Assembly (NCBI GenBank): GCA_963791325.1
Contig: CAWBRU010000010.1
Span: forward strand, 62,001-126,000
Length of the DNA stretch: 64,000 nt
Source of the DNA: JBEVJK01 sp963791325
Lineage (GTDB): Bacteria > Pseudomonadota > Alphaproteobacteria > Rhizobiales > Rhizobiaceae
Reading direction: 5' to 3'
In this document: piece after piece, positions 18,620 to 27,500 of the stretch
How the letters are laid out: the number at the start of each line of letters is the position of its first letter
Numbering within the stretch: position 1 is the first letter of the stretch
The notes under the pieces: model-generated
Database searches by the model: none
Seen by the model: the letters and a program-made list of their open reading frames with translations, nothing else
Told to the model about the DNA's origin: nothing
Program-made: the position numbers and the translations under genes

Positions 18620-19441
18620 GTGAACAAGCCGCACAGTTTCTTCCATTTGCATCTGATTTCGGACGCCACCGGCGAGACGCTGCTGGCCGCCGGCCGGGCT
18701 GCCTCGGCCCAGTACAAGAATGCCCGCGCCATCGAGCACATCTATCCGCTGATCCGGACCGAGAAGCAGCTGACGGCGGTGTTCGACGACATCGACCAGG
18801 AGCCCGGGATCATTCTCTACACCATCGTCGACAAACATCTGGCGCGGCTGATCGACGAGCGCAGCGCGGCGATGGGCCTGCCCTGCGTCTCGGTGCTCGA
18901 GCCGGTGCTCGGCGTTTTCCAGAGCTATCTCGGCACGCCCGCGGGGCGGCGGGTCGGGGCCCAGCATGTGCTCGATGCGGAATATTTCCGCCGCATCGAT
19001 GCGCTGAATTTCACCATGGAACATGACGACGGCCAGCTGCCGGCCGATCTCGAAGATGCCGACGTCATCCTGATCGGCATTTCGCGCACCTCCAAGACGC
19101 CGACCAGCATCTATCTCGCCAACCGCGGCATCAAGACCGCCAACATCCCGATCGTGCTCGGCGTGCCGGTTCCCGAAAGCCTGTTCCTCGCCGAGCGGCC
19201 GCTGATCGTCGGGCTGATCGCGTCGGCCGAGCGGATCTCCCAGGTGCGCCAGAACCGCATGCTGGGCACGGTTGCCGGGTTCGACGTCGAGACCTATGTC
19301 GACCGGGCCATCATCTCCGAGGAGCTGAGCTATGCGCGGCAGATCTGCGCCCGCCAGGGCTGGCCGATGATCGATGTCAGCCGCCGCTCGATCGAGGAGA
19401 CGGCGGCAGCGATCGTGGCGCTGCGCGGCAAGACGCGCTGA
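18620..19441 (+). CDS. PEP synthase/PPDK regulatory kinase-phosphotransferase (DUF299)
   Basis: A 273-residue bifunctional regulator that phosphorylates (ADP-dependent) and dephosphorylates pyruvate phosphate dikinase or PEP synthase. The N-terminal FFHLHLISDATGETLLAAGR and the P-loop-like GISRTSKTPTSIYLANRG near residue 152 define the family. The start is GTG at 18620 (VNKPHSFFH), just before the conserved region; the in-frame sequence upstream belongs to the proposed origin. In many alphaproteobacteria this gene is the neighbour of hemE across oriC. Confidence 0.93.
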   Translation: MNKPHSFFHLHLISDATGETLLAAGRAASAQYKNARAIEHIYPLIRTEKQLTAVFDDIDQEPGIILYTIVDKHLARLIDERSAAMGLPCVSVLEPVLGVFQSYLGTPAGRRVGAQHVLDAEYFRRIDALNFTMEHDDGQLPADLEDADVILIGISRTSKTPTSIYLANRGIKTANIPIVLGVPVPESLFLAERPLIVGLIASAERISQVRQNRMLGTVAGFDVETYVDRAIISEELSYARQICARQGWPMIDVSRRSIEETAAAIVALRGKTR

Positions 19442-19465
19442 GCCGCCGCCCATCCAGGAAGGATT

Positions 19466-20071
19466 ATGACAATGGCCGAGACGATCATCCTCGCGTCGGG
19501 CAGCAGCTTCCGCAAGGAGCTGCTGCTCAATGCCGGCGTGCCGTTCGAAGCGGTGCTGCCCCAGACCGACGAGCGCGCGGTGGAAGCCACGCTGGACGGC
19601 ACCGGGGCGACGCCAGACGAGGTCGCCCTGGTGCTTGCCGAAGCCAAGGCGCTCGACGTCGGTGCCAGGTTTCCAGATGCGCTGGTGATCGGCGCCGACC
19701 AGACGCTGTCGCTCGAGGACGTCATCTTCCACAAGCCGAGGACCATGGAAGAGGCGCGGCGCACGCTGCTGGCGCTGTCGGGACAGACCCACCATCTGAA
19801 CACCGCCGCCGTGCTGGTGGTTGGCGGCGAGACCGTCTGGCGCCACGTCGAGGTTGCCCGGATGACCATGCGCCAGCTCGATCCGGGGTTTGTCGGCCGC
19901 CACCTCGCCGCGGTCGGCGACCTGGCGCTGAAGAGCGTCGGCGCCTACCAGATCGAAGGCCGCGGCGTCCAGCTGTTCGACAAGATCGAGGGCGACACCT
20001 TTTCCATCGTCGGCCTGCCGCTGTTGCCGCTGCTCGCGGCGCTGCGCCGAAGAGGCGCCATCGATGGCTGA
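19466..20071 (+). CDS. maf: Maf-like nucleotide pyrophosphatase
   Basis: A 201-residue Maf/HAM1-like protein that hydrolyses non-canonical or pyrimidine nucleoside triphosphates and may limit division. The signature IILASGSSFRKELLLNAG, Asp in QTDERAVE, and VIGADQTLSLED are present. GGAAGGATT precedes the ATG at 19466; ATG at 19472 is also possible. It overlaps aroE by eight bases in an ordered run of the regulator gene, maf, aroE, coaE and dnaQ leading away from the proposed origin. Confidence 0.93.
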   Translation: MTMAETIILASGSSFRKELLLNAGVPFEAVLPQTDERAVEATLDGTGATPDEVALVLAEAKALDVGARFPDALVIGADQTLSLEDVIFHKPRTMEEARRTLLALSGQTHHLNTAAVLVVGGETVWRHVEVARMTMRQLDPGFVGRHLAAVGDLALKSVGAYQIEGRGVQLFDKIEGDTFSIVGLPLLPLLAALRRRGAIDG

Positions 20072-20901
20072 GCCGAGGGCCTTCGTCTGCGGCCATCCGA
20101 TCGCCCATTCTCGCTCGCCGCTGATCCACCGCCATTGGCTGAACGAGCACGGCCTGGCCGGCAGCTACGAGGCGATCGACGTCGCGCCTGCGGCATTTGA
20201 GGCCTTCGCCCAAGCAATGCCCGGCCGGTTCGTCGGCGGCAATGTGACGATCCCGCACAAACCGGCAGCCTTCGCCGCCGCCGTGCGGCACGACGCCGCG
20301 GCCGCGGCGATCGGTGCGGTCAACACGCTGTGGTTCGAGGCCGGCGAACTCGTCGGCGGCAACACGGATGCGCACGGCTTTGCCGCCAATCTCGACGCGC
20401 AGGCGGCCGGCTGGGACGCGCGCGGCGGTGCTGCGGCGGTGCTCGGGGCCGGCGGCGCGGCCGGCGCGGTCGTGTTTGCGCTGTTGGCGCGCGGCTTTGC
20501 CGAGATCCGGGTCGTCAACCGGACGGCGGCGCGCGCGGCCGCACTTGCCGATCGCTTCGGGCCGCGCGTCACGGTGATCGGCTGGGACGAGGTGAAAGAC
20601 GCCCTGACGGGGGCCGATCTCTTGGTCAACACCACGGCGCTCGGCATGCCGGGCCGGCCGGCGCTGGCGCGTCGACCTCGGCCCTTTGCTGGCGGATGCA
20701 GTGGTCACCGACCTGGTCTACGTGCCGCTCAGGACGCCGCTGCTGGCTGCCGCCGAGGCGCGCGGCCTGCGAACCGTCGACGGGCTCGGCATGCTGCTCC
20801 ATCAGGCGGCGCCCGGGTTTGCCCGCTGGTTCGGCGTGCACCCGGCGGTGACGCCGGCGCTGCGTGCTGCGGTGGTGGCCGACCTTGCGAGGGCGTCGTG
20901 A
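20064..20901 (+). CDS. aroE: Shikimate dehydrogenase (frameshifted)
   Basis: AroE reduces 3-dehydroshikimate with NADPH. The N-terminal half has the substrate motif HPIAHSRSPLIHRHW and NVTIPHK, then the NADP motif GAGGAAGAVVFAL. After ALGMPGRPAL the frame breaks near 20666: one extra G in CTGGCGC. Dropping it gives LRVDLGPLLADAVVTDLVY and a normal C-terminus to the TGA at 20899-20901, which overlaps the GTG of coaE. Without the correction the reading frame would run into coaE and make a false fusion. A sequencing error is likely because the remainder is intact. Confidence 0.92.
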
Positions 20902-21494
20902 TCGTGCTCGGGCTGACCGGCTCGATCGGCATGGGCAAGTCGGCCACCGCCCAGCTGTTCCGCGACGCCGGCGTGCCGGTGCACGATTCGGACGAGGCCG
21001 TGCACCGGCTCTATGCCGGTGTGGCCGCCCCTCTGGTCGAGGCGCAGTTTCCCGGGGTGGTGCAGAACGGCGCCGTCGACCGCGCCCGGCTGGCGGCGGC
21101 GGTGGTGGGCAAGCCGGCGGCGCTCGCCACGCTGGAGGGCATCATCCATCCGCTGGTCAGGGCAGACGCCGACGCCTTCCTCGCCGTCCAGCGGGCGGCC
21201 GATGCAGCATTGGTGGTGCTCGACATCCCGCTGCTGTTCGAAACCGGCGGCGAGGGCCGCGTCGACAAAATCGCGGTGGTGACCGCACCGGCGGCCGTGC
21301 AGCGGGCGCGGGTGCTCGCCCGGCCGGGGATGAGCGTGGCGAAATTTGCGGCGCTGCTCGCCGCCCAGGTGCCGGATGCGCTGAAGCGGGCGCGTGCCGA
21401 CTTCGTCATCGACACCGGCGCCGGCCTCGAAGCGGCGCGGCAGTCGGTGGAACGGGTGATCGCGACACTTGTCGGGGATCGCTCGGTCTCGTAA
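20898..21494 (+). CDS. coaE: Dephospho-CoA kinase
   Basis: A 198-residue P-loop kinase that makes CoA from dephospho-CoA. The start is GTG at 20898 (VIVLGLTG), overlapping the aroE stop. Walker A is GLTGSIGMGKSA, followed by DSDEAVHRLY, HPLVRAD and the lid/adenine region VTAPAAVQRARVLAR. It seems to read as one frame with aroE only because of the aroE frameshift; it is a separate enzyme of normal length. Confidence 0.95.
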   Translation: MIVLGLTGSIGMGKSATAQLFRDAGVPVHDSDEAVHRLYAGVAAPLVEAQFPGVVQNGAVDRARLAAAVVGKPAALATLEGIIHPLVRADADAFLAVQRAADAALVVLDIPLLFETGGEGRVDKIAVVTAPAAVQRARVLARPGMSVAKFAALLAAQVPDALKRARADFVIDTGAGLEAARQSVERVIATLVGDRSVS

Positions 21495-21558
21495 CGGTGA
21501 TTGGCTTGCGCGGCGGCCCGGCTGATGGGCATGCTCGGCGCAACGTGAGTCGGACGCG

Positions 21559-22290
21559 ATGCGCGAAATCGTCTTTGATACCGAAACCACCGGCCTTGAC
21601 CTGCGCGACGACCGCATCATCGAGATCGGCGGGGTCGAACTCGTCAATCGCTTCCCCACCGGCCGGTCGTTCCATCACTACCTCAACCCGCAAGGCCGCA
21701 GCATCCATGCCGACGCGCTGGCCGTGCACGGCATCACCGCCGCGCAGCTGGCCGGCAAGCCGGCCTTCGAGGCGATCGGCGCGGAGTTTCTCGAATTCAT
21801 CGCCGGCGCCAAGCTGATCGCTCACAATGCCGGCTTCGATATCGGCTTCGTCAATGCCGAGCTCGCCCGGCTCGGCCAGCCGCCGGTCGAGCAGGGGCGG
21901 GTAGTCGACACGCTGGCGCTGGCGCGGCGCAAGCACCCGATGGGCCCGAACTCGCTCGATTCCCTCTGCCGCCGCTACGGCATCGACAACAGCCGCCGCA
22001 CCAAGCACGGCGCGCTGCTCGATTCGGAGCTGCTCGCCGAGGTCTACATCGAGCTGATAGGCGGCAAGCAGGCGGCGCTCGGCCTGGAGATCATCATCGC
22101 CGGCGAGCGGCGCGGCGACAGCCTGGCGGATACGGCGATCATCGTGCTCGAGCCGCGCGCAAGGCCGCTGCCGCCGCGGCTGACGAGCGCGGAGCTTGCC
22201 GCCCACGCCGCGATGGTCGCCGGACTGGGCGAGGCCGCGATCTGGCAGCGCTTCGCTCCGGGCCGGCCCCTATCGGATCAGCTGACCTGA
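21559..22290 (+). CDS. dnaQ: DNA polymerase III epsilon subunit (3'-5' exonuclease)
   Basis: A 243-residue DEDDh exonuclease, the replicative proofreading subunit. Exo I is VFDTETTGLD, exo II is LIAHNAGFDIGFVNAEL, and the exo III His/Asp pair is KHGALLDSELLAEVY. The C-terminal tail after residue 180 carries the polymerase-binding region. Its end overlaps the convergent secB gene by 13 bases. Its place beside coaE and aroE near the origin is typical of Rhizobiales. Confidence 0.94.
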   Translation: MREIVFDTETTGLDLRDDRIIEIGGVELVNRFPTGRSFHHYLNPQGRSIHADALAVHGITAAQLAGKPAFEAIGAEFLEFIAGAKLIAHNAGFDIGFVNAELARLGQPPVEQGRVVDTLALARRKHPMGPNSLDSLCRRYGIDNSRRTKHGALLDSELLAEVYIELIGGKQAALGLEIIIAGERRGDSLADTAIIVLEPRARPLPPRLTSAELAAHAAMVAGLGEAAIWQRFAPGRPLSDQLT

Positions 22291-22781
22291 ACCTTGGACT
22301 TCGCCTGATCCTCGGCGATCCGCTGCTGGAACATCTGGCCGAAATCGATCGGATCGAGCATCAGCGGCGGGAAGCCGCCGTTGCGGGTGGCGTCGGCGAT
22401 GATCTGGCGGGCGAAGGGAAACAACAGCCGCGGGCATTCGATGAACAGGACCGGCAGCATGTGCTCCTGCGGGAAGCCATCGATGCGGAACACCCCGCCA
22501 TAGACCAGCTCGACGTTGAACAGCACATCCGTGTCGAAGGCGGCCTTGGCGCTCAGCGTCAGGTTGACGTCGAATTCCTTCTCCGACATCGGGTTGGCGT
22601 TGACATTGACGTTGACGTTGATGCCCGGCTGCTGCTCGCGCGCCCGCAGCGAATTGGGCGCGCCCGGACTCTCGAACGACAGATCCTTCACGTATTGGGC
22701 GAGCACATTGAGCGTCGGTTGCGCACCATTGCCTGCCTTGCCGGCGGTGCCTTGCGGCGCTGCCTCTCCCTTGTCGGCCAT
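22278..22781 (-). CDS. secB: Protein-export chaperone SecB
   Basis: A 167-residue tetrameric chaperone that keeps precursors unfolded for SecA. Conserved stretches are LAQYVKDLSFESPGAP, INVNVNVNANPMSEKEFDVN, FNVELVYGGVFRI and LLFPFARQIIADATRNGGFP (near residue 130). The start MADKGEAAP at 22781 matches the family; further upstream in-frame Met residues lie in sequence unlike SecB. It is convergent with dnaQ (overlap) and followed upstream by fxsA on the same strand. Confidence 0.95.
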   Translation of the reverse strand: MADKGEAAPQGTAGKAGNGAQPTLNVLAQYVKDLSFESPGAPNSLRAREQQPGINVNVNVNANPMSEKEFDVNLTLSAKAAFDTDVLFNVELVYGGVFRIDGFPQEHMLPVLFIECPRLLFPFARQIIADATRNGGFPPLMLDPIDFGQMFQQRIAEDQAKSKVQVS

Positions 22782-22898
22782 CAGCCTTGTCCTCTTGTTG
22801 ACCGCCAGGCGGTGCATGCTTCCCTGAAAAAATCGCGCGCTGGCTAGCATGGCAGAGTGGCCAACACAAGGCGAGCGGCTACGGCCCGCGACGCTGTT

Positions 22899-23384
22899 CT
22901 ACTTCGGGCGGAGGCGCTTCCATGGCGAGCGCGGGTTGGCCGCCCGCGAGTAATCCTGAGCGTCGAGGTCGATGGTCTTATCGGAGCCCGCAGGGCGCGG
23001 GCCCCAACCGGTCGAGGTGACGATGACGCCGTCCGCTGCGGCCAGGCGCCTTTTGACCAGCCGCCAGCCCAGGTCGCGGATCGCCGGCACGAACAGGAGC
23101 AGGCCGACAATGTCGGTGACAAAGCCGGGGATGAGCAGCAGTATGCCGGCGAGCAGGATCATGACGCCATGCGCGACTTCGCGGCCGGGGTTCTTGCCCT
23201 CGGCAAGCTGCTGGCGGATGCGGGCGAGCACGCCAAATCCCTGCAGGCGCACCAGCGCGCTGCCGACGATGCTGCTCAGGACGACCAACGCCACTGTCGG
23301 CAGGACGCCGATTTCGCGGCCGACGAGCACGAAACCCGCGATCTCGACGAGCGGCAAAGCCAGGATAGGAAGCAGGAAGCGCAT
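22899..23384 (-). CDS. fxsA: FxsA-family membrane protein
   Basis: A 161-residue protein with about four hydrophobic segments in the first 105 residues, then a hydrophilic tail. The opening LPILALPLVEIAGFVLVG and LLLIPGFVTDIVGLLLFVP match FxsA, which in E. coli relieves phage T7 F-exclusion when overproduced; its normal role is unknown. It is 117 bases upstream of secB and divergent from the timA gene, as in other Rhizobiales. Confidence 0.9.
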   Translation of the reverse strand: MRFLLPILALPLVEIAGFVLVGREIGVLPTVALVVLSSIVGSALVRLQGFGVLARIRQQLAEGKNPGREVAHGVMILLAGILLLIPGFVTDIVGLLLFVPAIRDLGWRLVKRRLAAADGVIVTSTGWGPRPAGSDKTIDLDAQDYSRAANPRSPWKRLRPK

Positions 23385-23559
23385 CTAAGCGATCTCACAC
23401 GGCCGGGGCTTGGCTTATCTAGATGGGGTGCGGTGCCTTTGATTTGAATGATTCAGCCGTGCGTTCTATATGCAGAAGATCTAGAATTGTGGGACGCGAT
23501 CCCTGATGGGCCGATGCGCCGGGTGGGCACTGGAGTAGAGGACCGAACTGGCGGAAGAT

Positions 23560-24264
23560 ATGGAATTCTTCGATTTCGGGACCATTTTTTTCCTGGTGGC
23601 GGCGGTTGTGATCTTTTTTCAGCTGCGAAACGTGCTTGGCCGCCGCACCGGCAGTGAACGTCCGCCGTTCGACCCCTATTCGGCCAACCGCAACCGCGAC
23701 AAGGAGCCTGCGGCCGGCCCGGAGAACGTGGTGTCGCTGCCGCGCAAGCGGACCCCCGCGGAGACCGAGGAGGCCTACAAGGCCATCGACGCGTTCGCCA
23801 AGCCGGGCAGCGATCTCAACAAGGGCCTGCGTGCGATCAAGGACGCCGACCCCACCTTCGAGCCGAAGCCGTTCGTCGACGGCGCCAAGATGGCCTATGA
23901 GATGATCGTCATGGCCTATGCCGACGGCGACCGGAAGACGCTCAGGAACCTGTTGTCGCGCGAGGTCTATGACGGCTTCGTCGCGGCGATCGCCGACCGC
24001 GAGAACCGTTCGGAGAAGATCCAGTCGTCGTTCGTCGGCATCGACAAGGCCGACATCGTCGGTGCCGAGATGAAGGGCAGCGAGGCGCATGTCACCTTGC
24101 GCATCGTCAGCGAGCTGATCTCAGCGACCCGCAACGGCGCCGGCGACGTCGTCGACGGCGATCCCGAGACGGTGGCCGAGGTCAAGGACGTCTGGACCTT
24201 CGCCCGCGACACCCGGTCGCGCGATCCGAACTGGAAGCTGGTGGCCACCGAGGCCGAGGACTGA
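23560..24264 (+). CDS. Tim44/TimA-family protein
   Basis: A 234-residue membrane-anchored protein. One N-terminal transmembrane segment (IFFLVAAVVIFFQLRNVLG) is followed by a linker and a C-terminal Tim44-like domain from about residue 85 (FVDGAKMAYEMIVMAYADGD). Bacterial TimA resembles the mitochondrial import subunit Tim44; its bacterial role is not settled but it acts at the cytoplasmic membrane. It leads a run timA-mltA-smr-XRE with small gaps or overlaps. Confidence 0.9.
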   Translation: MEFFDFGTIFFLVAAVVIFFQLRNVLGRRTGSERPPFDPYSANRNRDKEPAAGPENVVSLPRKRTPAETEEAYKAIDAFAKPGSDLNKGLRAIKDADPTFEPKPFVDGAKMAYEMIVMAYADGDRKTLRNLLSREVYDGFVAAIADRENRSEKIQSSFVGIDKADIVGAEMKGSEAHVTLRIVSELISATRNGAGDVVDGDPETVAEVKDVWTFARDTRSRDPNWKLVATEAED

Positions 24265-24272
24265 GCCGCGAC

Positions 24273-25409
24273 GTGACCGCCGAGGCGCCGCCATCCCCTC
24301 CGGCCGCGCTGTCCGAATTGTTCCGACCCGTGCGCTGGTCCGAGCTGCCAGCCTGGTCGGCGGATTGGCATGACCTTGCGCTGGCGGCGTTCGCCCGCTC
24401 GGCCGCACATGGCCTAGTCCGCCCCTATCGCAGCGGCAGCCTCGGCGTCGACAGCGCTGCCCTGGCCGGGCCGTTTGCGCGTGCCCTGGAGCTTGCCGGC
24501 GGGAACGGCGAGCCGGCACGGCAGTTCTTCGAACGCGAATTCATCCCCTGCCGGGTCATGGCGCCGGCCGGCGGCAGCGGCTTCGTCACCGGCTTCTACG
24601 AGCCCGAGGCGGAAGCTTCCCCGGTGCGCACCGCCCGTCATTCTGTGCCGCTCTACCGGCGCCCGCCCGACCTGGTCGACATCGACGACGTCAGCCGGCC
24701 GGCAGCGATGGACCCATACTTCGCCTTCGCCCGGCAGACCAAGGCCGGCTTGGTTCCCTATTTCGATCGCGCCGCAATCGAGGCGGGGGCGCTTGACGGG
24801 GCCGGACTGGAGCTCGCCTGGCTCACCGACAGCGTCGACGCCTTCTTCATCCATGTCCAGGGCGCGGCCAGGCTGCGCATGACCACCGGCGAGATCAAGC
24901 GGGTCACCTATGCGGCCAAGACCGGCCATCCCTTCACCGGGCCCGGCAAGGTGCTCGCCGACCTCGGCGAACTGGTCCCGGCGGAGATTACCATGCAGTC
25001 GATCCGGCGCTGGCTCGCCGACCACCCGGCGCGCATCGACGAGATCCTGCATCGCAACCGCTCCTACATCTTTTTCCGCGAAGCGCCGGTCGACGATCCC
25101 GCCCTCGGTCCGATTGCAGCGGCGAAGGTACCGCTGACCGCCGGCCGGTCGATGGCCGTCGACCGCCTGCTGCACACCTTCGCCACGCCGTTCTACATCG
25201 ATGCGCCAGGCGTCACAGCCTTTGACGGAAAACCCTTTCGCCGGCTCATGATAGCTCAGGACACCGGTTCGGCCATCGTCGGCCCGGCGCGCGGCGATCT
25301 CTTTGCCGGCTCAGGTGATACTGCGGGCGAGATCGCCGGGGTGATCCGCGCAGCGGCGGATTTCTATGCGCTGCTGCCGAAGCCCCTGCTGGCGGGATTT
25401 GCGGCGTGA
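24273..25409 (+). CDS. mltA: Membrane-bound lytic transglycosylase A family
   Basis: A 378-residue MltA protein that cleaves peptidoglycan glycan strands to form 1,6-anhydro ends. Domain order is MltA (SGFVTGFYEPEAEAS near residue 100, WLTDSVDAFFIHVQGAAR near residue 190) and the 3D barrel with its three aspartates (AQDTGSAIVGPARGDLFAGS near residue 330). The start is GTG at 24273. No signal peptide or lipobox is visible, unlike E. coli MltA, so how it is exported is unclear. It overlaps smr by four bases. Confidence 0.92.
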   Translation: MTAEAPPSPPAALSELFRPVRWSELPAWSADWHDLALAAFARSAAHGLVRPYRSGSLGVDSAALAGPFARALELAGGNGEPARQFFEREFIPCRVMAPAGGSGFVTGFYEPEAEASPVRTARHSVPLYRRPPDLVDIDDVSRPAAMDPYFAFARQTKAGLVPYFDRAAIEAGALDGAGLELAWLTDSVDAFFIHVQGAARLRMTTGEIKRVTYAAKTGHPFTGPGKVLADLGELVPAEITMQSIRRWLADHPARIDEILHRNRSYIFFREAPVDDPALGPIAAAKVPLTAGRSMAVDRLLHTFATPFYIDAPGVTAFDGKPFRRLMIAQDTGSAIVGPARGDLFAGSGDTAGEIAGVIRAAADFYALLPKPLLAGFAA

Positions 25410-25969
25410 GCGGCGGGGGGCGCAGCCGCCTGAGCGACGACGATCGGATCCTGTGGAGCCGGGTGGCGCGCTCGGTGACGCCGCTCGACGGCAAGCGCCA
25501 ACTGCTCGGCGCGGAGCCGGACGAGGCCGCCTGGCCGCCGCCGCCCGAGGCGCATGCGCTGTCGCCGGAGCCGCTGGTCACGGGCGGGCGTCCGGCAGCC
25601 TTGAGCGCCAAGGAGCGAGGCGCCCGCCCGGGCTTCGACCTGCCGACCCGCACCAAGCTTGCCAAGGGCAGGCTGGCGATCGACGGCCGCGTCGACCTCC
25701 ACGGCATGACCCAGGGCGAGGCCCACAGCCTGCTGTTCGGCTTCCTCCACCGCGCCCATGCCGACGGGCTGCGCTATGTGCTGGTGATCACCGGCAAGGG
25801 CTCGTCGCTGGGCAGCGCGGGGGTGTTGCGCCGCGCCGTGCCCGACTGGCTGGCGACCCCGCCGTTCCGGACCATGGTCAGCGGCCATGACAATGCAGCG
25901 CGCCAGCATGGCGGCGGCGGGGCGCTCTATGTGCGGCTCAGGCGGAGGCCGCCGGGCCCGCGCGGATGA
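25406..25969 (+). CDS. Smr-domain protein
   Basis: A 187-residue protein with a disordered Pro-rich N-terminus and a C-terminal small MutS-related domain from about residue 93: the DLHGMTQGEA motif and VLVITGKGSS. Stand-alone Smr proteins are endonucleases acting on branched DNA or on RNA in ribosome rescue (family knowledge). The GTG start overlaps the mltA stop, and its own TGA overlaps the ATG of the XRE gene, which suggests coupled translation. Confidence 0.92.
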   Translation: MSGGGRSRLSDDDRILWSRVARSVTPLDGKRQLLGAEPDEAAWPPPPEAHALSPEPLVTGGRPAALSAKERGARPGFDLPTRTKLAKGRLAIDGRVDLHGMTQGEAHSLLFGFLHRAHADGLRYVLVITGKGSSLGSAGVLRRAVPDWLATPPFRTMVSGHDNAARQHGGGGALYVRLRRRPPGPRG

Positions 25970-26346
25970 CGCCGTTCGGCGAAAAGATCCGGGCGCTGCG
26001 GCGGCAGCGCGGCGTGTCGCAGCGGCAGATGGCCGAGGCGCTGGGAGTCAGCGCCGCCTATCTGTCGGCGCTCGAACATGGCAGGCGCGGCCGGCCAAGC
26101 TGGCCGATGGTGCAGAAGATCATCGGCTTCTTCAACGTCATCTGGGACGAGGCGGACGAGCTCGAGCTGCTGGCGCTGATGTCGAACCCGCGCGTCGTCA
26201 TCGACACGTCCGGCTTGTCGCCGGCAGCCACCAGGCTCGCCAACCTCCTGGCCCAGAGCATCGCCCGCCTCGGCAGCGACGATCTCGAGCGGCTGCGCCA
26301 ACAGCTGGCGGAGGCGCTGACGAAGTCGCCGGAGCGGCCGTCGTAG
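25966..26346 (+). CDS. XRE-family helix-turn-helix regulator
   Basis: A 126-residue DNA-binding protein. The N-terminal HTH_3 domain (FGEKIRALRRQRGVSQRQMA, GVSAAYLSALEHGRRG) covers residues 4-60; the C-terminal half is a helical region that may dimerise. Targets are unknown. It ends the timA-mltA-smr run with a four-base overlap to smr, an arrangement I associate with other Rhizobiales genomes. It is convergent with the DUF1402-like gene. Confidence 0.9.
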   Translation: MTPFGEKIRALRRQRGVSQRQMAEALGVSAAYLSALEHGRRGRPSWPMVQKIIGFFNVIWDEADELELLALMSNPRVVIDTSGLSPAATRLANLLAQSIARLGSDDLERLRQQLAEALTKSPERPS

Positions 26347-26391
26347 ATGTTCTGAGCCGACGAAAGACCGTGGCCACCTTTGCTGCGGTTG

Positions 26392-27364
26392 TCAAAACAG
26401 CGCCGCAAGCTCCGGCAGCTTGTCGTTGACCAGCCAGCCGTAATAGTTGACCTGCGGCAGCCGGGGCTCGAGCCCCTGCTGGCGGCGCTTGGCGTTCTCG
26501 GCCTTGAGCTCGGCGGCGCGCGCCTCGGGATTGCCGACATTGTAGAGCGTGGCGGTGATCCCGGGATTCTGCGAGATGTCGAAGCCGGCAATCTGTCTGT
26601 AGGCCTCGATCGACTTCTTCAGCGTCGCCGCGACATAGGGCAAGGTGAGATCGGGGTCCATGATCGTCTCATAGACGCGTTGCGGATGGTCGGCGTCGAG
26701 CGCCGGCAGGCCCGAGACCCGGGCGACGATGTCGCTCATCTCCAATGCGGTCAGCGGGTTGAGCTGGCCGATGCCGAATGTCTGGCCGGCATAGAGCGGC
26801 TGGAAGAAGACGGCGCTGAAGCGGTCGTCCGGAAACTTCGTGCCGTCCACCGTCTTACCGCGGAAGCTCGAATTCCACACGGCCTCGCGGCAGCTCCAGA
26901 CATCGTAGCTGTCGCCGCCGCCGGCACAGCGGGCAAATTGCGGCCGCCGGACGAAGTCGCCGACCGAACTCGCCGGCATAGGCGAAGGACAAGCTGTTGC
27001 CGAGGTAGGAGGCCGCCTTGACGTAGTAGGTCTGCAGCCGGTCATAGGCATCGACATTGTAGGTGTGCTCGCCGACGATCGCGCCGACGATGTGCATCGG
27101 GTCGATGCCGTAGGCCGCGGCGGTTTGCTTGATCTTGGCGCGCAGCTTGCGGTCGTTCTTGAGCAGCGCATAGACCTTGCGGTATTTGGCTTCGTAGCTG
27201 GTGTTGCTGGCCTTGGTACGGTGCGCCGAAGCCCCCGGCACCGGCGGCTGCTCGGCCGACGGGTTGCCCGGCGGCACGACGGTCAGCGCCCAGCCTGCGG
27301 CAGGCATGAGCGCCGCCGACGCTCCCAGAACAATGGACAGGAGAAGCTTCCAGCCTTGCCGCAT
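26392..27364 (-). CDS. Secreted DUF1402-like periplasmic protein (frameshifted)
   Basis: About 323 residues after correction. The N-terminus has a signal peptide (LLLSIVLGASAALMPAAGWA), then VVPPGNPSAEQPPVPGASAH and AAYGIDPMHIVGAIVGEHTY, which I recall from the DUF1402 family of Rhizobiales, with a lysozyme-like arrangement further on (FGIGQLNPLTALEMSDIVAR). The frame breaks near 26964: an extra base between AYAGEF and VGDFVRRPQF. The ATG at 27364 begins the signal peptide. A murein-related or transglycosylase-like role is possible but unproven; next to mltA it may be part of the cell-wall neighbourhood. Confidence 0.75.
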
Positions 27365-27500
27365 CGAACACCCCAATCAGCCTGCCGCGCAAATTAGGGA
27401 CTCGGGCTGGCCGAGTCGAGCCGGCGGCCCGCCTTGCGGAAGGCGGATCCTTCAGCCGCAGGTTCCGGCGCGCAAGCCGCAACTGTTCACCCGCATTTCC

